Assembly (NCBI RefSeq): GCF_029407905.1
Contig: NC_073630.1
Location: 47,641,001 to 47,705,000, forward strand
Direction of reading: 5' to 3'
DNA from: Bubalus kerabau
Lineage: Eukaryota > Chordata > Mammalia > Artiodactyla > Bovidae
Length of the DNA stretch: 64,000 bases
Shown here: piece by piece, positions 33,441 to 44,806 of the stretch
How positions within the stretch are numbered: the first letter of the stretch is position 1
How the letters are laid out: each line of letters begins with the position of its first letter
Made by a program: the position numbers and the translations under genes
The notes under the pieces: model-generated
The model's database searches: none
Told to the model about the DNA's origin: nothing
What the model saw: only the letters and a program-made list of their open reading frames with translations

Positions 33441-34699
33441 ATAGATTTCTGACCTTAATTAAATAGTTTTCAAATTTCACCTCTTGTCCTACTGATCCAA
33501 GTGTTTTCTAAAACGGAACCATCAACGGCACAGTTCTCCTTGGGATAAACAAGGAACTGATGAGCAGCGAGGCAGAAAAGTAATTGAATTCACTGAAGAA
33601 CAGCTGAAAATGTCCCTCTAAGAAAGGAATCCGTATCCATTTTTAGGTTTTGATTGTCTCTAAATGATTTCCAATTTCTTATCACTCTGCCCAGTCAGAT
33701 TTCACAGAATCGGTAGATTTCGCTATTAATAATCTCAGAACTTTTTTCCTCTGGTCCCCAATCTAAATATAGTACATTAAGATCATCCCAAATAAGTATA
33801 GGGTTTAGGACAAAAAATCTCAGTCCTTTGAAACACCCACATTACTGTTATTTGTTTAAAATTCACTTCCACACTTACTGAATCTGTGCAGTTCTGTTTT
33901 CACCATATCCCATTGTGCTCATCCACTTAGTATTAGTAAATTGGTCCCTTTGGGAATCTAAACTTAGGCGCACGTAACACTACATCTTGGAATTCATAAT
34001 TCTTTCATAATCACTTCCCATTTGGCATCTGTGAACTCACAAAGGCAGATTTCCTCAGTGAAGAACTGTTCAGAGTCCGATATTTACATAAACAATTTCT
34101 GTTTGGAGTGTAAGTTTCTTTCATGCACCAATAATCTCTCCATCTATGTAGGTCTCTAAATTTCATGTTAAATAAATTTTAGCACAGCAGAAATACTTCA
34201 AGCAATCTTCACCACTTTTTTCAACATGAAAAGTCATGTAGACAGTCTAAACAGGAATTTTGTGAATTTTTAATAGAATAAATATAAGCACAATTTGAAT
34301 TGGAGGTATTATTTGAGTTGCAGAAATAATTTGAGCTTTTTTTTAATGCTACCTCCATTCCTAGACTAAAATATCCTGTGGAGTGGGAACTATCTACCTA
34401 TCGAGAACATGGTCCAGCAAATACCCACTGATTTAACATTTTGTTCCCTTGCAAAACAAAAGAATGATGATGATTTTTCAGTCAAAATAGGACTTTGATT
34501 TTATATCTTTCTTTTAATTGTACACCCACTATATGCTTAAATTTTCTGCTTATCAAATCATCAGTGATTAAAAGCAATAATAGACATCCTTTCTATGGTT
34601 TGGTAAAAATAACACTCACCAGTGTAAATTGGTATTCCCTTTCTATAAAGTTAATTCACCACCAAAATTTAAAGTCTTTTTAAAAAATACCTACTCTCG
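33441..34699. other. Unique AT-rich sequence; nothing recognised
   Basis: No gene or repeat recognised. Confidence 0.4.
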
Positions 34700-35545
34700 G
34701 ACCCAAATTTATTTACAAAATGATTTTTCTAAAGAAAATAATTTGAGGAGTTCCAGGATAATCATAAAAGATATTCTTGTGGCATTGCTTTAAAATTTGA
34801 TACAAATGGGAAAAGCTCAATGTCTATCAATAGGGCACTAGGGAAATCAGTGGTGGAACATGTATGTCGTGTGACAATGCAACTCTCCACTCAAGGAAGT
34901 AGAACTTAACTCCCCATCCCTTAAGTGTAGGCTTTACATACTGACTTGTTTCTAAAAGTACAATCTGGAATGCAGGGTAGGGAGTAATTTTATAGTGGAG
35001 AAATCGCACACACAGACCTTAGCCAAGTGATTCAAGTTAACTTACTCATAATTCATGTGGATAGCATGTACTCTGGACATGATGTATTGAGGATGGTGTT
35101 CACTTCTGTGGGATCCCCCCAAAATCCATAACCCCAGTCTAACCACAAGAGAAGCATCAGTTGAAGCACATTCTATAATTGTTCTGGCCAATAACTCCTC
35201 AAATCTAATAAGGGAATCAAAAAAGCAAGGGAAGTCTGAGAGATTGCCACAACCCAGAGAAGCCCAAGGATACATGATAAGTAAGTGTGATATGGGCTCC
35301 TGGATGAGTTCCTGGAGCAGAAGAAGGATGTTATGGAAAGACTACCGAAATCTTATTAAAGTATAGAGCTCAGTTAACAGCAAAGTACCAAGATGAGTTC
35401 ATTGGTTGTGACAAGCGTGCCACAGTCATATGACAGCAAATTAAGTGAAACTGGTTAAAGGTATATGAAAATGTTCTGTACTATCTTTACAAATTTCCCA
35501 TAAGTTCAAAACTATTCTAAAATAAAAAGATTATTTGAAATAATA
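34700..35545 (+). repeat. Old L1-type LINE 3' region
   Basis: 'caatgtctatcaatagggcactagg' is followed by a long 3' region with 'cataaccccagtctaaccac', 'ggaagtctgagagattgccac', 'ctcctggatgagttcctggagcag' and the end 'ctgtactatctttacaaatttcccataagttcaaaactattctaaaataaaaag'. I recall this set from old mammalian L1 ends; the subfamily is not assigned. Confidence 0.55.
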
Positions 35546-35659
35546 CAGTCATGAGCAATGAAGATAAATAAATGTGTGCACCACTTCCGGATTAAATTAG
35601 GTATTGTCATATGTCCCCATGGTACCCTGAACTTTTCCTATCATACAGCATAGATCACA

Positions 35660-35785
35660 TGGTTTCAATTTTTCAGTTATCTGTCTCCTACTTCATGAGA
35701 GCAGAGGCTATTTCTGTTCCATGCAAAATTCTCCTAACATTATGTATGACACATACCAGGAACTTAGTAAATAAATGACAGGATT
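35660..35785 (+). repeat. L2 LINE 3' end
   Basis: 'cttcatgagagcagaggctatttctgttcc' and 'gacacataccaggaacttagtaaataaatga' match the L2 terminus. Confidence 0.6.
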
Positions 35786-35842
35786 ATTATGTTGTCAAGT
35801 AAAAACGAATAATAATAAATTACAAAGTACTATGTATAGCAC

Positions 35843-36052
35843 TCAGTAACTTCCCTGGTGGCTCAGACGGTAAGGCATCTGCCTGTAATGCAGGAGACCT
35901 GGGTTCAATCCCTGGGTCAGGAAGATCCCCTGGAGAAGGAAATGGCAACCCACTCCAGTACTCTTGCATGGAAGATTCCATGGACGGAGGAGCCTGGTAG
36001 GCTACAGTCCACGGGGTCACAAAGAGTCATACACGATTGAGCGACTTCACTT
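35843..36052 (+). repeat. Bov-tA SINE with perfect target duplication
   Basis: Full-length, little diverged. Perfect 12-bp duplication tatgtatagcac at 35831-35842 and 36053-36064. Confidence 0.97.
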
Positions 36053-36069
36053 TATGTATAGCACACACT

Positions 36070-36215
36070 ATCACCTATTAGCTATCCAATCTTGGGCAAG
36101 ACAGTTCAGAGCTCTGAGCTTCAGTTTTTCCATCCCTAAAACAAAGATGATCATCACTCATAATCCATAGGCTTGTTCTGAGGATTCAAGGGTTAATATG
36201 TATAAAATACATTGC
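36070..36215 (+). repeat. MIR remnant
   Basis: 'caatcttgggcaagacagttcag', 'gagcttcagtttttccatccc' and 'tctgaggattcaagggttaatatgtataaaata' match MIR. Confidence 0.65.
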
Positions 36216-36429
36216 TCCCTCCTCCCAGTTCTCTTTGTCTCTCCATCACCCAGCTAGAGCAATTAAAATATATACATATTAGAAGTTACATACCCTAAAG
36301 TGAATGTTTACCATTTTAAGACATGTATTTTCAATTTATTTTTGATTAACTCTATTCATAATTTTAGATAAGGGAAATGTATTACACTTGTTAAAAATAA
36401 GAAGAAGGAAAACAAGGAAATACACATAC

Positions 36430-36515
36430 ACATACACCAATGAGACAGCAAAGATACACAGAACATCGTTCTGCCCTCCAAATAATTTACAATCTAACTG
36501 AAGAGGCAAGGGACA
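36430..36515 (-). repeat. L2 fragment, reverse
   Basis: 'gttctgccctccaaataatttacaatctaactgaag' resembles a complementary L2 segment. Confidence 0.4.
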
Positions 36516-36929
36516 AAACCACTGCTGAAAAGCTGGAGAACCACTCTGCAATATGAAAGCGATATGAAAGATGCCTTAGAATAATCTCGGATGAGCAGGC
36601 AAGTGGCCAGATCGAGCCATCATTAGGCCAGAACTTGAGAGAAAAGGAAAAGGATGAGGCTATGTCCCCACCTGGGGACAGAGTGGCAGAGATCGTGGTC
36701 CCGGCAGGAAGGACAGCATCAGCACAGGCACAGCTGCGGAAGCTCGGGTATGAGAAGCGCGCAGCCTGCCTTGTGTAACTTTACATTCCTCCAGGGTTTT
36801 TAATTGTACCTCAAGTCCCCAAGTTTGTTTTTAAAAGAACTCCTGATTAATCAAGCCGTCATCAAGTCTTCCTAATCCGCTCAGGTTACAAAGAAAGAGG
36901 AACAAAAGACCAAAAGAAGCCTAACCTGA

Positions 36930-37640
36930 TTTCTTAATTTACTTTTCCATGCCAGTGACGCTCGTGTCAGGATGGTCAACCTCATGTGACCTGCGGATGT
37001 GAGTCACAAAGGTTGAAGATGCAGAGCCCGCACCACCCAGAACAGCTGGAAGTGGACACGGAGTGACCGGCGATCCCTCTCTCCTTCCGGGGGTGGCGGG
37101 GGCCGGCGTGGGGAGTCAACTCTCCATATCATAACTTGGCTCGAGGTAGTTTAAGGATGCCAGGCTCCCAGTGAAAAGAAGTGGGGAGCTAATCTCCCTT
37201 CATTACTTGACAGCCCATCATGGGTACCTAGTCTCCCATTGCTCCCAGAAAAGAGTACCCATTTTGTCTACCAGGAGAACTTATAGAGTTTTAAAAATAG
37301 ATTTTGCCACACAATCGTGCCCGCAAATGCTGACTTGCAGTCTGGGAACTATCTCTTCGTCAGGCCCAGCAAGATGAAAGCAGGTTCTATTTTCATCGTG
37401 AGAGAGCTGCAGGGTGGAGGCACAAAGGCGAAATTCACTTTTCATGTCCATCAGGCAGAGCCCCTCACCAGCCAAAGCGGGGCTGGCTCCCACAGTCGCC
37501 AGAACGCCGTTCGCAGGGGCGCCGCGGCTTCTGCTGGAAGAATGGCGTCGTGCGGCCCCAAATCCAGGACGGCAGGATTTCCCAGCGCCCAGCTCAAGCT
37601 CAAAGTACCGAAAAATTCTCTCCGTCTGGCGTGCCAGCCA
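36930..37640. other. CpG-enriched unique patch, possible promoter
   Basis: Two CpG clusters, about 36955-37110 (gaccggcgatcc, tggcgggggccggcgtgg) and 37478-37640 (aacgccgttcgcaggggcgccgcggc, atggcgtcgtgcggcc). No recognised repeat explains them. An ATG at 37542 has a favourable context (gaagaATGg), and its frame stays open to a stop at 37752, but the protein resembles nothing I know. A potential splice donor (aaag|gtacag) is at 37676-37685. Purely suggestive. Confidence 0.35.
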
Positions 37641-38254
37641 CTTGACAGTAGAATAGTATTAGTAGCAGGAGCAGCAAAGGTACAGCGCAACTCAGACACA
37701 CAAGAACGAAAAGAGGACACGGATAAAGCTGGCTCCAAAAGCAGAGGGGATTAGTTCTTTTTCTGATCTTCTTGGTTTTCTCCCCCCAGGGCTGATTGTG
37801 CCCTTAAAGCTTCAAGTCTGAGAGTAGTTTCAGTATATTTCTTTCCTGGTGGGGAGGTTAATTTTTTTTTTTAATATTAGGTATGTATGTCTAGATAGAT
37901 GGATTTTGCTCTTATTAACTGATATTAGGTGGTATTTCTGAATATTCACATGGTACCTCTCATGTAAATATCTCCTTTCAACAGTCAAACTGAACCCAAG
38001 CAGCCCAGTTGTACACTCAGCCTCTGGCAGGTTAGTGCAAAATTAGATTTGTACTAATCAGCTCCTGGCTATTGAAGCATGTAATATACTAGATGTGACA
38101 ATTCCCTGTCTTACGATATCTACTTTTTCCCCTGGAGGTTCCCTGGTGCTGGCTAACTGGGAGCAATCACCTCTTTGAGACAGTTCAGCATAATGAAGGG
38201 TCAGGTTGAAGCCCCATTAACAATGATGGCAACAATCCTACTAGCACTGATATG
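37641..38254. other. Unique sequence; nothing recognised
   Basis: T10 run at 37862-37872; no gene or repeat recognised. Confidence 0.4.
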
Positions 38255-38316
38255 GAAAATGGTGGCTAATAATTATCGTGTGCCTACTACGTGTCAAACA
38301 CAATACAAAATGCTTT

Positions 38317-38561
38317 GTGCGTGTGTGCTTAGTGGCTCAGGTGAGTCTGATTCTTTGCGACCCCATGGACTGTAGCCCGGCAGGCTTCTCTGTCCATCTG
38401 TCCATGGGGATTCTCCAGGCAAGAAAACTAGAGTGGGTTGCCATGCCCTCCTCCAGGGGATCTTCCCAACCCAGGAATCGAACCCAGGTCTCCTGCATTG
38501 CAGGAGGATTCTTTACCGTCTGAACCACCAGGGAAGCCCACTGCACCACCTGGGAAGCCCT
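38317..38561 (-). repeat. Bov-tA SINE with duplicated head end
   Basis: Full-length reverse copy inserted in MIR with the 9-bp duplication aaatgcttt at 38308-38316 and 38562-38570. The head end is repeated: 'gaaccaccagggaagccc' is followed by 'caccacctgggaagccc'. A 'gtccatctgtccatgg' duplication also lies inside. Confidence 0.93.
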
Positions 38562-38626
38562 AAATGCTTTACATAAATCATCTCATTTTACCTTCAAAAT
38601 GGCCCTGTAAGGTAGATATAATTATT

Positions 38627-38659
38627 GTTGTTGCTGTTCAGTTGTTAAGTCATGTCTGA
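38627..38659 (-). mobile_element. 33-bp extremely truncated BovB/SINE insertion
   Basis: On the minus strand the insert is the last 33 nt of a BovB- or Bov-tA-type 3' end (tcagacatgacttaac..., then a aacagcaacaac tail). It is flanked by the perfect 13-bp duplication agatataattatt at 38614-38626 and 38660-38672, and removing it restores the host MIR. Confidence 0.9.
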
Positions 38660-38739
38660 AGATATAATTATTATCACTGTTTAATAAATGGGGAAATGGA
38701 GACGTAAAGAATTTGATCAGTCTGCACAGGGTCACACTG

Positions 38740-38783
38740 TTGTAATCAGTAGAGCTGGAATTTGTAATCAGTAGAGCTGGGCA
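38740..38783 (+). repeat. Tandem duplication, 2 x 22 bp
   Basis: The block ttgtaatcagtagagctgg occurs at 38740 and again at 38762, within the MIR. Confidence 0.92.
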
Positions 38784-38830
38784 GTGTCACCCCAGAGCCC
38801 ACACTCTGGTCCACATCTCAGATCTTATCC

Positions 38831-39364
38831 GCATCCTCCCCAGAGCCTCCTTACCACTCCTTAGTGCAGACAGGAAACAAAAGCCACTAAGTCAATAGAG
38901 GGCCATCAGATTTCAGACTTGAGATGTGGACACCAAACTCCTGTCTGGTCCAAAGAGCTGATATTCTCAGACTCCTGGGTCCAACCATCATAAGCCGGGC
39001 ATGCAGCAGCCTGTTAGAGCAGCATAGTGGCTAGAAGCGACATAATTGCTGGTGTGGGAGGCAGAAGGTGGGCACAAGGGAAATTACATGTGTCTCTCTC
39101 TCCCCGCTGTGCTGGGCTCCATACTTGCTTCCTCTCCATCTCAGAAACTCAGCAGGACCTTGGGAGCCAAGTGGGGACAGGAGGGCCAGTTCTTCCTTGG
39201 TTATGACAAACCCTCGTGAACAGCCTTCTTATTTTGCCACTCAGCTTAAGTTTCCATTTGGGAGAGACCATTCTGTGTTCTCGTGCTTCCTGAATTCTTA
39301 TCAGCCAAGAATGCAGCCACACTCGTCTCTGTCTGAGAAACCTCTACTGTGGAATAATCACGAA
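38831..39364. other. Unique sequence; nothing recognised
   Basis: No gene or repeat recognised. Confidence 0.4.
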
Positions 39365-39450
39365 TCTTTTATTCTTGAATTCATTCATCTATTCACCAAA
39401 TATTTACCGAGTACTACTCTGTCCCAGGGAATCATGTGACTGAGATAAAT
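39365..39450 (-). repeat. L2 LINE 3' end, reverse
   Basis: 'attcattcatctattcaccaaatatttaccgagtactactctg' is the complement of an L2 terminus. Confidence 0.6.
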
Positions 39451-39604
39451 GATTAATAACACACTATGGCTAACTTCAGAGGGGTCAGCGTCAATTAGAG
39501 AATACAAACTCTGGTCCCTTCCTTTAAAAATGCATATTACTACATTCTATAGAGTGCCGCTGTCTCCATGGGGAAGGGAGGAGGGGGAGGAAGGAGGCAA
39601 GAGG

Positions 39605-39820
39605 ACAAGGTGATATTTATTAAGGAGCAACTCCTGAGTGACAGTCCCTGTCCTAGGTGCTTTATGCACATCTAATCTACTCCTTTCCCCAGTTCTGAGA
39701 TGCAGGTACCCTAACCCCCTCTTTCATAGCCAACCGAGGTAAAGAGGGGTTCAAAACAGCTTTTCCCAAGACAATGAAGGCTTCACAGTTCCTATCTGGG
39801 AGGCCCTGAGAGGCTGGAAT
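39605..39820 (-). repeat. MIR remnant, reverse
   Basis: 'cctgtcctaggtgctttatgcacatctaatc' and 'tttcatagccaaccgaggtaaagag' followed by diverged 5' MIR complement. Confidence 0.6.
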
Positions 39821-40046
39821 CCTCTTCCCTAGTCAGACTAGGGAACTCTCCAGGGCTTGTCTCCAAGTTGCATTTGCAGAGTGTGGTGCCCTGACTTTTA
39901 CAGATAGCCCACATCCCAATGTCTCCAGGTCAGGCCTGTCTTATGCCAGAGTCCCTGAATAATCATTAATGAAGTCTTCACTTTTAAGTGTTCCATGTTG
40001 ATGACAAATTACATGGGCATCCTGTTTTCACTTCAACTTTACTCTT

Positions 40047-40382
40047 TCTTTTAAAGAGAGAGAAACGTGTTGCTTTTATTATTTATTCTCTGGCTACATG
40101 AGCTCTTTACTGCTGCATGCAGGCTTTCACTATACGCGGCGAGTGGGGGCTGCTCTCTGGTTGTGGTGTGAGGGCCTCTCATTGCGGTGGCCTCTCTGTT
40201 GCAGAACACAGGCTCTAGGGTGCACAGGCTTCAGTACTTGCAGCACATGAGCTCAGTGGTTGTGGCACATGGGCTTAGTTACCCCGTGACATGCAGAGTC
40301 TTAGTTCCTAGACCAGGGGTCTAATCCATGTCCTCTGCATTGGCAAGAGGATTTTTAACCACTGGGCCACATGTAAAGTTCC
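40047..40382 (-). repeat. CHR-type cetartiodactyl SINE
   Basis: Complement of the older tRNA-Glu-derived CHR SINE: 'tgctgcatgcaggctttcac', 'ggcgagtgggggctgctctc', 'ctcattgcggtggcctctc', 'ggattttaaccactgggccac'-like end. A 14-bp duplication with one mismatch, tcaacttta(c/t)tctt, lies at 40033-40046 and 40383-40396. Confidence 0.88.
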
Positions 40383-40396
40383 TCAACTTTATTCTT

Positions 40397-42067
40397 ATTT
40401 GAATTGGCTTGGAAAAGACTCGTGGAAATTGCTGGAATTAAATCTTCTCTTTCCCAAGCCAGCCCATTGGAGCACCCAAAGGCTCGATGACCAACCTGAG
40501 TGGAATTCTTCCCCAAATCATGAGACTCCAAATCCGGCAGTCTTCCCCCCAGCACACTTGCTTCCTATGCGAGTCACAGTGAGAGATGAACATGGAACCT
40601 AAATTCCAAACCACATTACTCTATTGACCGAAACTAGTTTTTCCTTTCATATTTCAAGTCATAAAGCAGATAGATTGCTGACTGGCATAGAATCAGTTCA
40701 ATGAAGATCATTTCTGAATTAACTGCCTATTATTAGGAGGTCAGAATAAAAATCAACTAACAGACTAGTCAGGAACTCAAGGAGCCAACATACAAATGTG
40801 GACTAAGTACAGCGTCACTTATCCCACAAAAAGTCAACACAAGGTCTAATTTGTCAACCACGTATGGAATGATGTGCACCAAAGAAACAAAGATGACATT
40901 GTGACGCTTGCCACCACCGGCTCTCTCTGTACTGGGCTGTCCATTATGGAAGTCCCAAAGCACCGAGCTAAGCACTAAATTACGCACAGGTAGTGGCTGG
41001 ATATAGGCTGCCAGCCGGCTTTCAGCAACATCCCCCATATGGCTAGGAACACTTGTGCCAGTTAATTAGCACTGGCATTAATCGAGAGAAGGAACATTGA
41101 CCAGGACATCGAGGTTATCCTTAGACTATTTAAATATGTCATGTGATCATTCGTTCCATCTGTTATCAACATACCTCACACTTAATCCAGTAAATAAACT
41201 CCCTACCATTTTAAGCAAATGGATTCCATTTTGCCAGGCCTCTTTAGTCTTTGCAAATCTCGGGATGTTTTTCTCCCTAGAATCTATCATGTGAAGTGTC
41301 ACATCCTGATGTGAATTCAAGGACAAGAGCCACCCCTCCCCCATCTGTGAAACCCTGGGGAAGGATCCATAAAGGGTGGGGGAATAAAATCAACCACATG
41401 CCATCACTCACTCAAATGCATATTTTTCACTTTGCAGCTACCCTACAAATCTGCCTTGTTTTCTTTCCATGCTCACAATTCTGCTGAAAGCACACAGAAA
41501 ATAAAGCCCATTATTCAAATGAATTTCACCATGCACTAAAAATGTGACTGAGTTTAGAGGGAAACCCATTTTAAAAGTGCTCTCCTCTGAAATAGATGAT
41601 GCCTAGCAAGGTATAAAACACTCAGGTCCTTAGAAAAGCAGATAGAAAATAGTTCAACCCCAAACACTTCATTGGCAAATTGACTCATCATATGTATAGA
41701 CCCAAAGCAGATTTCCAGTCCACTTCCTAGGAGGGTACAGAGCCCATGCATTTTTAGGAACACTGATGAACATCTTTCCTGAGAAACTTATCTTTAAGAG
41801 TATGTTTCCTTGCCCTAAGTTCTATATTCAGTATATCATTAGTCTCTATCATTTCTTTATCTATCTTTTTCAAAGTCTTCATTCCTCTCCAACACTACCT
41901 TCAAAGTCGATTCTCATTAAATTGGTGAAAATGTACATCATTTGCCCACTGCGTGATATGGCTTTTTGGAAGAGGCCAAAACCTCCTCAAAACTATATAA
42001 GTATTGAGTATTGGTCAGATGAAAGTAAAAATAATGTCTGATCATGATGGATTTCAGTTCTGAGATG
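40397..42067. other. Unique sequence; nothing recognised
   Basis: Several short frames without known similarity. No young repeat in 1.6 kb, one of the longer SINE-free stretches here. Confidence 0.4.
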
Positions 42068-42190
42068 GAATAAAGAATAGAAAGCACTGGACCTGACTGA
42101 GGAAGAGCAGGGTTCAAATCCTGCTGCCTCCAGAATGCTGATCTTGGGAAAATTACTTGACCTCTGCTGGGTAACAAATGACCATAAGAT
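42068..42190 (+). repeat. MIR fragment
   Basis: 'gaaagcactggacctgactgagg...ggttcaaatcctgctgcctcc...tgatcttgggaaaattacttgacctctgc' is the MIR 5' half. Confidence 0.7.
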
Positions 42191-42594
42191 CCATATTCTC
42201 TCCATATAACAGAGTGGGCATGAGACCCGTGTGATAATGGATATTGTCATTGCCACCTTACTCACTATGGACTTGGCATAGCGTGGTCATCAGGTTAGTT
42301 GCCTTCTCTACTGTTTCATATAAAAGGTATTACCTAATCTGCAATGTAGACTTAAGAAAAAGTATAGCTAACTCTTTCAGGTAGCTCAGTGTTATGGAGC
42401 AGACACTTACTGGTCTAATTTTACCCCAAGCACAGGGAAAATCCAAAAGTCATCTCAGGAGCCAATTAATCAGAAAGAGATAATTAAATTTTACACATTG
42501 GACTAAGTTTTAACTAGGACACTAGAGCTACCTTGAGGATTACGTAGTGTTTCTTGCTTTGGGGAAAATGAAATCTGTACAATTATACAATTGT

Positions 42595-42960
42595 TCAGCT
42601 CAACCAATACTTACTTATGATCTGCTTCATGCCAGATCTTACACACTCTGGGTACAGGTAGGAATCAGACCCTTTCCCTGACTTGGAAGGGCGTGTGGTC
42701 CAGGAGGCAAAGTCAAGCACACAGATATGATGTGATATATGCTATGTAAATGATGTCATAAAGGTACACAGAGAATTGGGGGTGGTTTCTTGTAAGGATG
42801 CCAGGTCTGAATTAAGATGAGTGAGAGATAGGTGAGTGACTCGAAACAGGAAGGGATGTCAGGCAGAGGGAAGAGCACCAACAAGGCCCTGCATGGAACT
42901 CTTGTGGGGAGCAAGATGCCTTTGTACTGGGAAATCAATATGAAAGAGAAGGCCTGGGAC
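42595..42960 (-). repeat. L2 LINE 3' region, reverse
   Basis: 'tcaaccaatacttacttatgatctgcttcatgccag', 'tccctgacttggaagggcgtgtggtcc' and 'aggcagagggaagagcaccaacaaggccctg' are in complementary L2 order. Confidence 0.6.
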
Positions 42961-43869
42961 GTGAGGCTAGGGAGGACGACAAATAGATAACCTAAGAAGA
43001 GGAGAAATAGTGCCACACGACATCAAAGGATTCTTTACCATCCAACATCACACAGTTTTTCTTAAAATGAAGATCAAAACAGACAAGCAAAATGCATTCC
43101 CATTTGTAAAACCCTGGTTTACAATAGATTCCAAAGACATCTATTAGCCAAATAAGGAACAACGGGATACATACAAAGATGGAGACAATAGTCTCAGGCA
43201 TGCTGAAAAGCTGACTTCCTTTGACGGAAGCTGACCTAAACAAGCAAAACAAAAATGGGAGAAAATAAAAACAAAAAACCTACCTTGGAGTTTGGAAGAA
43301 AAAACCCCAAACTTAGAAATCCCTCTGTAGCGTCCTCCATTTATTGACTAGCATAAGTGGCAGTCCCTCAGTCTAGAACCCATTCATGAAAAATAAATTC
43401 TGCCCCCCTCATCCTATCAGAAAAGCCTTCATTTCCAAGACAACGCTTCAGGAGGCTAACATTCCTACCCATTTATCAGTGATACATGTAAATATTTGAA
43501 CATTTATTAATGAAAGCTCAGGTCAAAAGGTAGTTGCTCATCTGGAAAGTGTCTGTAGATTGAATAACTCTGTTTATAACTCACAGTCATTTCCTCCCCA
43601 TCACAATTTACCACGAGGGACACTTTGGCCCGTGGTTGTTCTATGTGTTCTGTTACTTGTTTTAACCAAGTCTCTTGTACAAACTGAAGTGTGCAGTACA
43701 ACTTTAAACATTATGTTGCACATTATTCTTCTCAGAATCTACCATAAGAAACCCCCTTCCTTCCCCATACATTTCCAGGCTCACAGTGGTCTCTAAAAGA
43801 GAATCTAATACATGAAATTGTATATTTAAAATATCGGAATTAAAAAGCAGGACACCAGTTTGATTTTAT
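42961..43869. other. Unique sequence; nothing recognised
   Basis: No gene or repeat recognised. Confidence 0.4.
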
Positions 43870-44215
43870 TTTTCACAATTTTCCTGGTTCTTCTGCCACC
43901 CCTCCCTCACCCCAGTCCATTCTGCATCCTTCTCTGCTCAACTCGACATCTTAGGATGCCCGTGTTCATACAGCTTCACCTGGGATTTTTATCTGCCGAC
44001 TTCATGTTGGATTCAGCCAATGGAAAGTGTCATCAGGAAACTAGAAAGGGGGATGAGAGAGGATTCAAGGTATTTATTACTTCCTCCCTGTCCTGGGCTG
44101 TGTTCTTAGAAGCGGGCATGTCTCTCTACAACTCCACTTCCTGTGAAGTGGCCTCCCAATCGATTAACCCCATGATTCCACATCTCTCAGGTAATACTTG
44201 GTACTCTCCTAATCC
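43870..44215 (+). repeat. Ancient interspersed repeat, family not assigned
   Basis: 'ggattcagccaatggaaagtgtcatcaggaaactagaaagg' and 'aggatgcccgtg' resemble a widespread mammalian repeat known to me by sequence but not by name. The 154-codon frame over this stretch (43860-44324) runs on into the BovB copy and is spurious. Confidence 0.4.
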
Positions 44216-44241
44216 TGTGACCCAAGACATATCCAGGTTTT

Positions 44242-44448
44242 GCTATTATTCAGTTGTGTCCAACTCTTTGCAACCCCATGGACTACAGCACACCAGGCTT
44301 CCCTGTCCTTCACTGTCTTCCTGAGCTTGCTTATGTCCAGTAAGTCAGTGACGCCATCCAACCATCTTGTCTTCTGTCGTCCCCTTCTCCTCCTGCCTTC
44401 AGTCTTTCCCAGAATCAGGGTCTTTTCTAATAAGTCAGCTCTTCGCTT
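44242..44448 (-). mobile_element. 5'-truncated BovB LINE 3' end
   Basis: 207-bp BovB end. The minus strand reads RRADLLEKTLILGKTEGRRR and LRKTVKDREAWCAVVHGVAK. Perfect 14-bp target duplication catatccaggtttt at 44228-44241 and 44449-44462. Confidence 0.95.
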
Positions 44449-44605
44449 CATATCCAGGTTTTACAAAACCTAAAACTTGTAAAATTAAACCTGTAAATTG
44501 TATTTTAAAATATATGACCATGAAAACATATCACTGACTCCTCTTTGGGCTTTGGAAGGAGTCTATGGAATGAGTAACCTTGAAGCTTAAACTTGGTTTG
44601 TGTTG

Positions 44606-44806
44606 TGGTAGTTGCTCAGTCGTGTCTGACTCTGCGACCCCATGGACTGTAGCCTACCAGGCTTTTCTGTCCATGGGATTCTCCAGGCATGAATACTGGA
44701 GTGGATAGCCATTCTCTTCTCCAGGGATGCTTCCCACCCAGGGGTTGAACCTGAGTCTCACACATTGCAGGCGGATTCTTTATTATCTGGTTCACCAGGA
44801 AGGCCG
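44606..44806 (-). repeat. Bov-tA SINE
   Basis: Full-length reverse copy with diverged head (ggttcaccaggaaggcc). Confidence 0.93.

Larger units (their letters stand above)
38255..38830 (-). repeat. MIR SINE, reverse, split by two insertions
   Basis: MIR pieces at 38255-38316, 38562-38626 and 38660-38830 read as one complementary MIR: 'gtgtgcctactacgtgtcaaac', 'aaatgctttacataaatcatctcattttacc', 'ggccctgtaaggtagatataattatt', 'cacagggtcacac'. It is split by a Bov-tA and by a 33-bp retroinsertion, and the last piece contains a 22-bp tandem duplication. Confidence 0.8.

Noticed and set aside
33170..33466. Proline/serine/leucine-rich frame (minus) and arginine/glutamate-rich frame (plus)
   Set aside because: Translation of the purine tract; composition artefact.
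35843..35910. tRNA-like sequence with an A/B-box pattern (ggttcaatccc)
   Set aside because: It is the tRNA-Glu-derived head of a Bov-tA SINE, as are all other such matches. No intact cloverleaf or independent tRNA gene was seen.
37317..37754. 145-codon frame on the + strand in the CpG-rich patch
   Set aside because: GC-rich DNA gives long open frames by chance and the opposite strand is also open (37451-37738). Kept only as a possible regulatory patch, not as a gene.
43018..43043. 15-bp match to the Bov-tA head (ggattctttaccatc)
   Set aside because: Too short, no neighbouring SINE sequence; likely chance.
43860..44324. 154-codon frame on the + strand
   Set aside because: Runs from an old repeat into the antisense of a BovB copy; no known domain.
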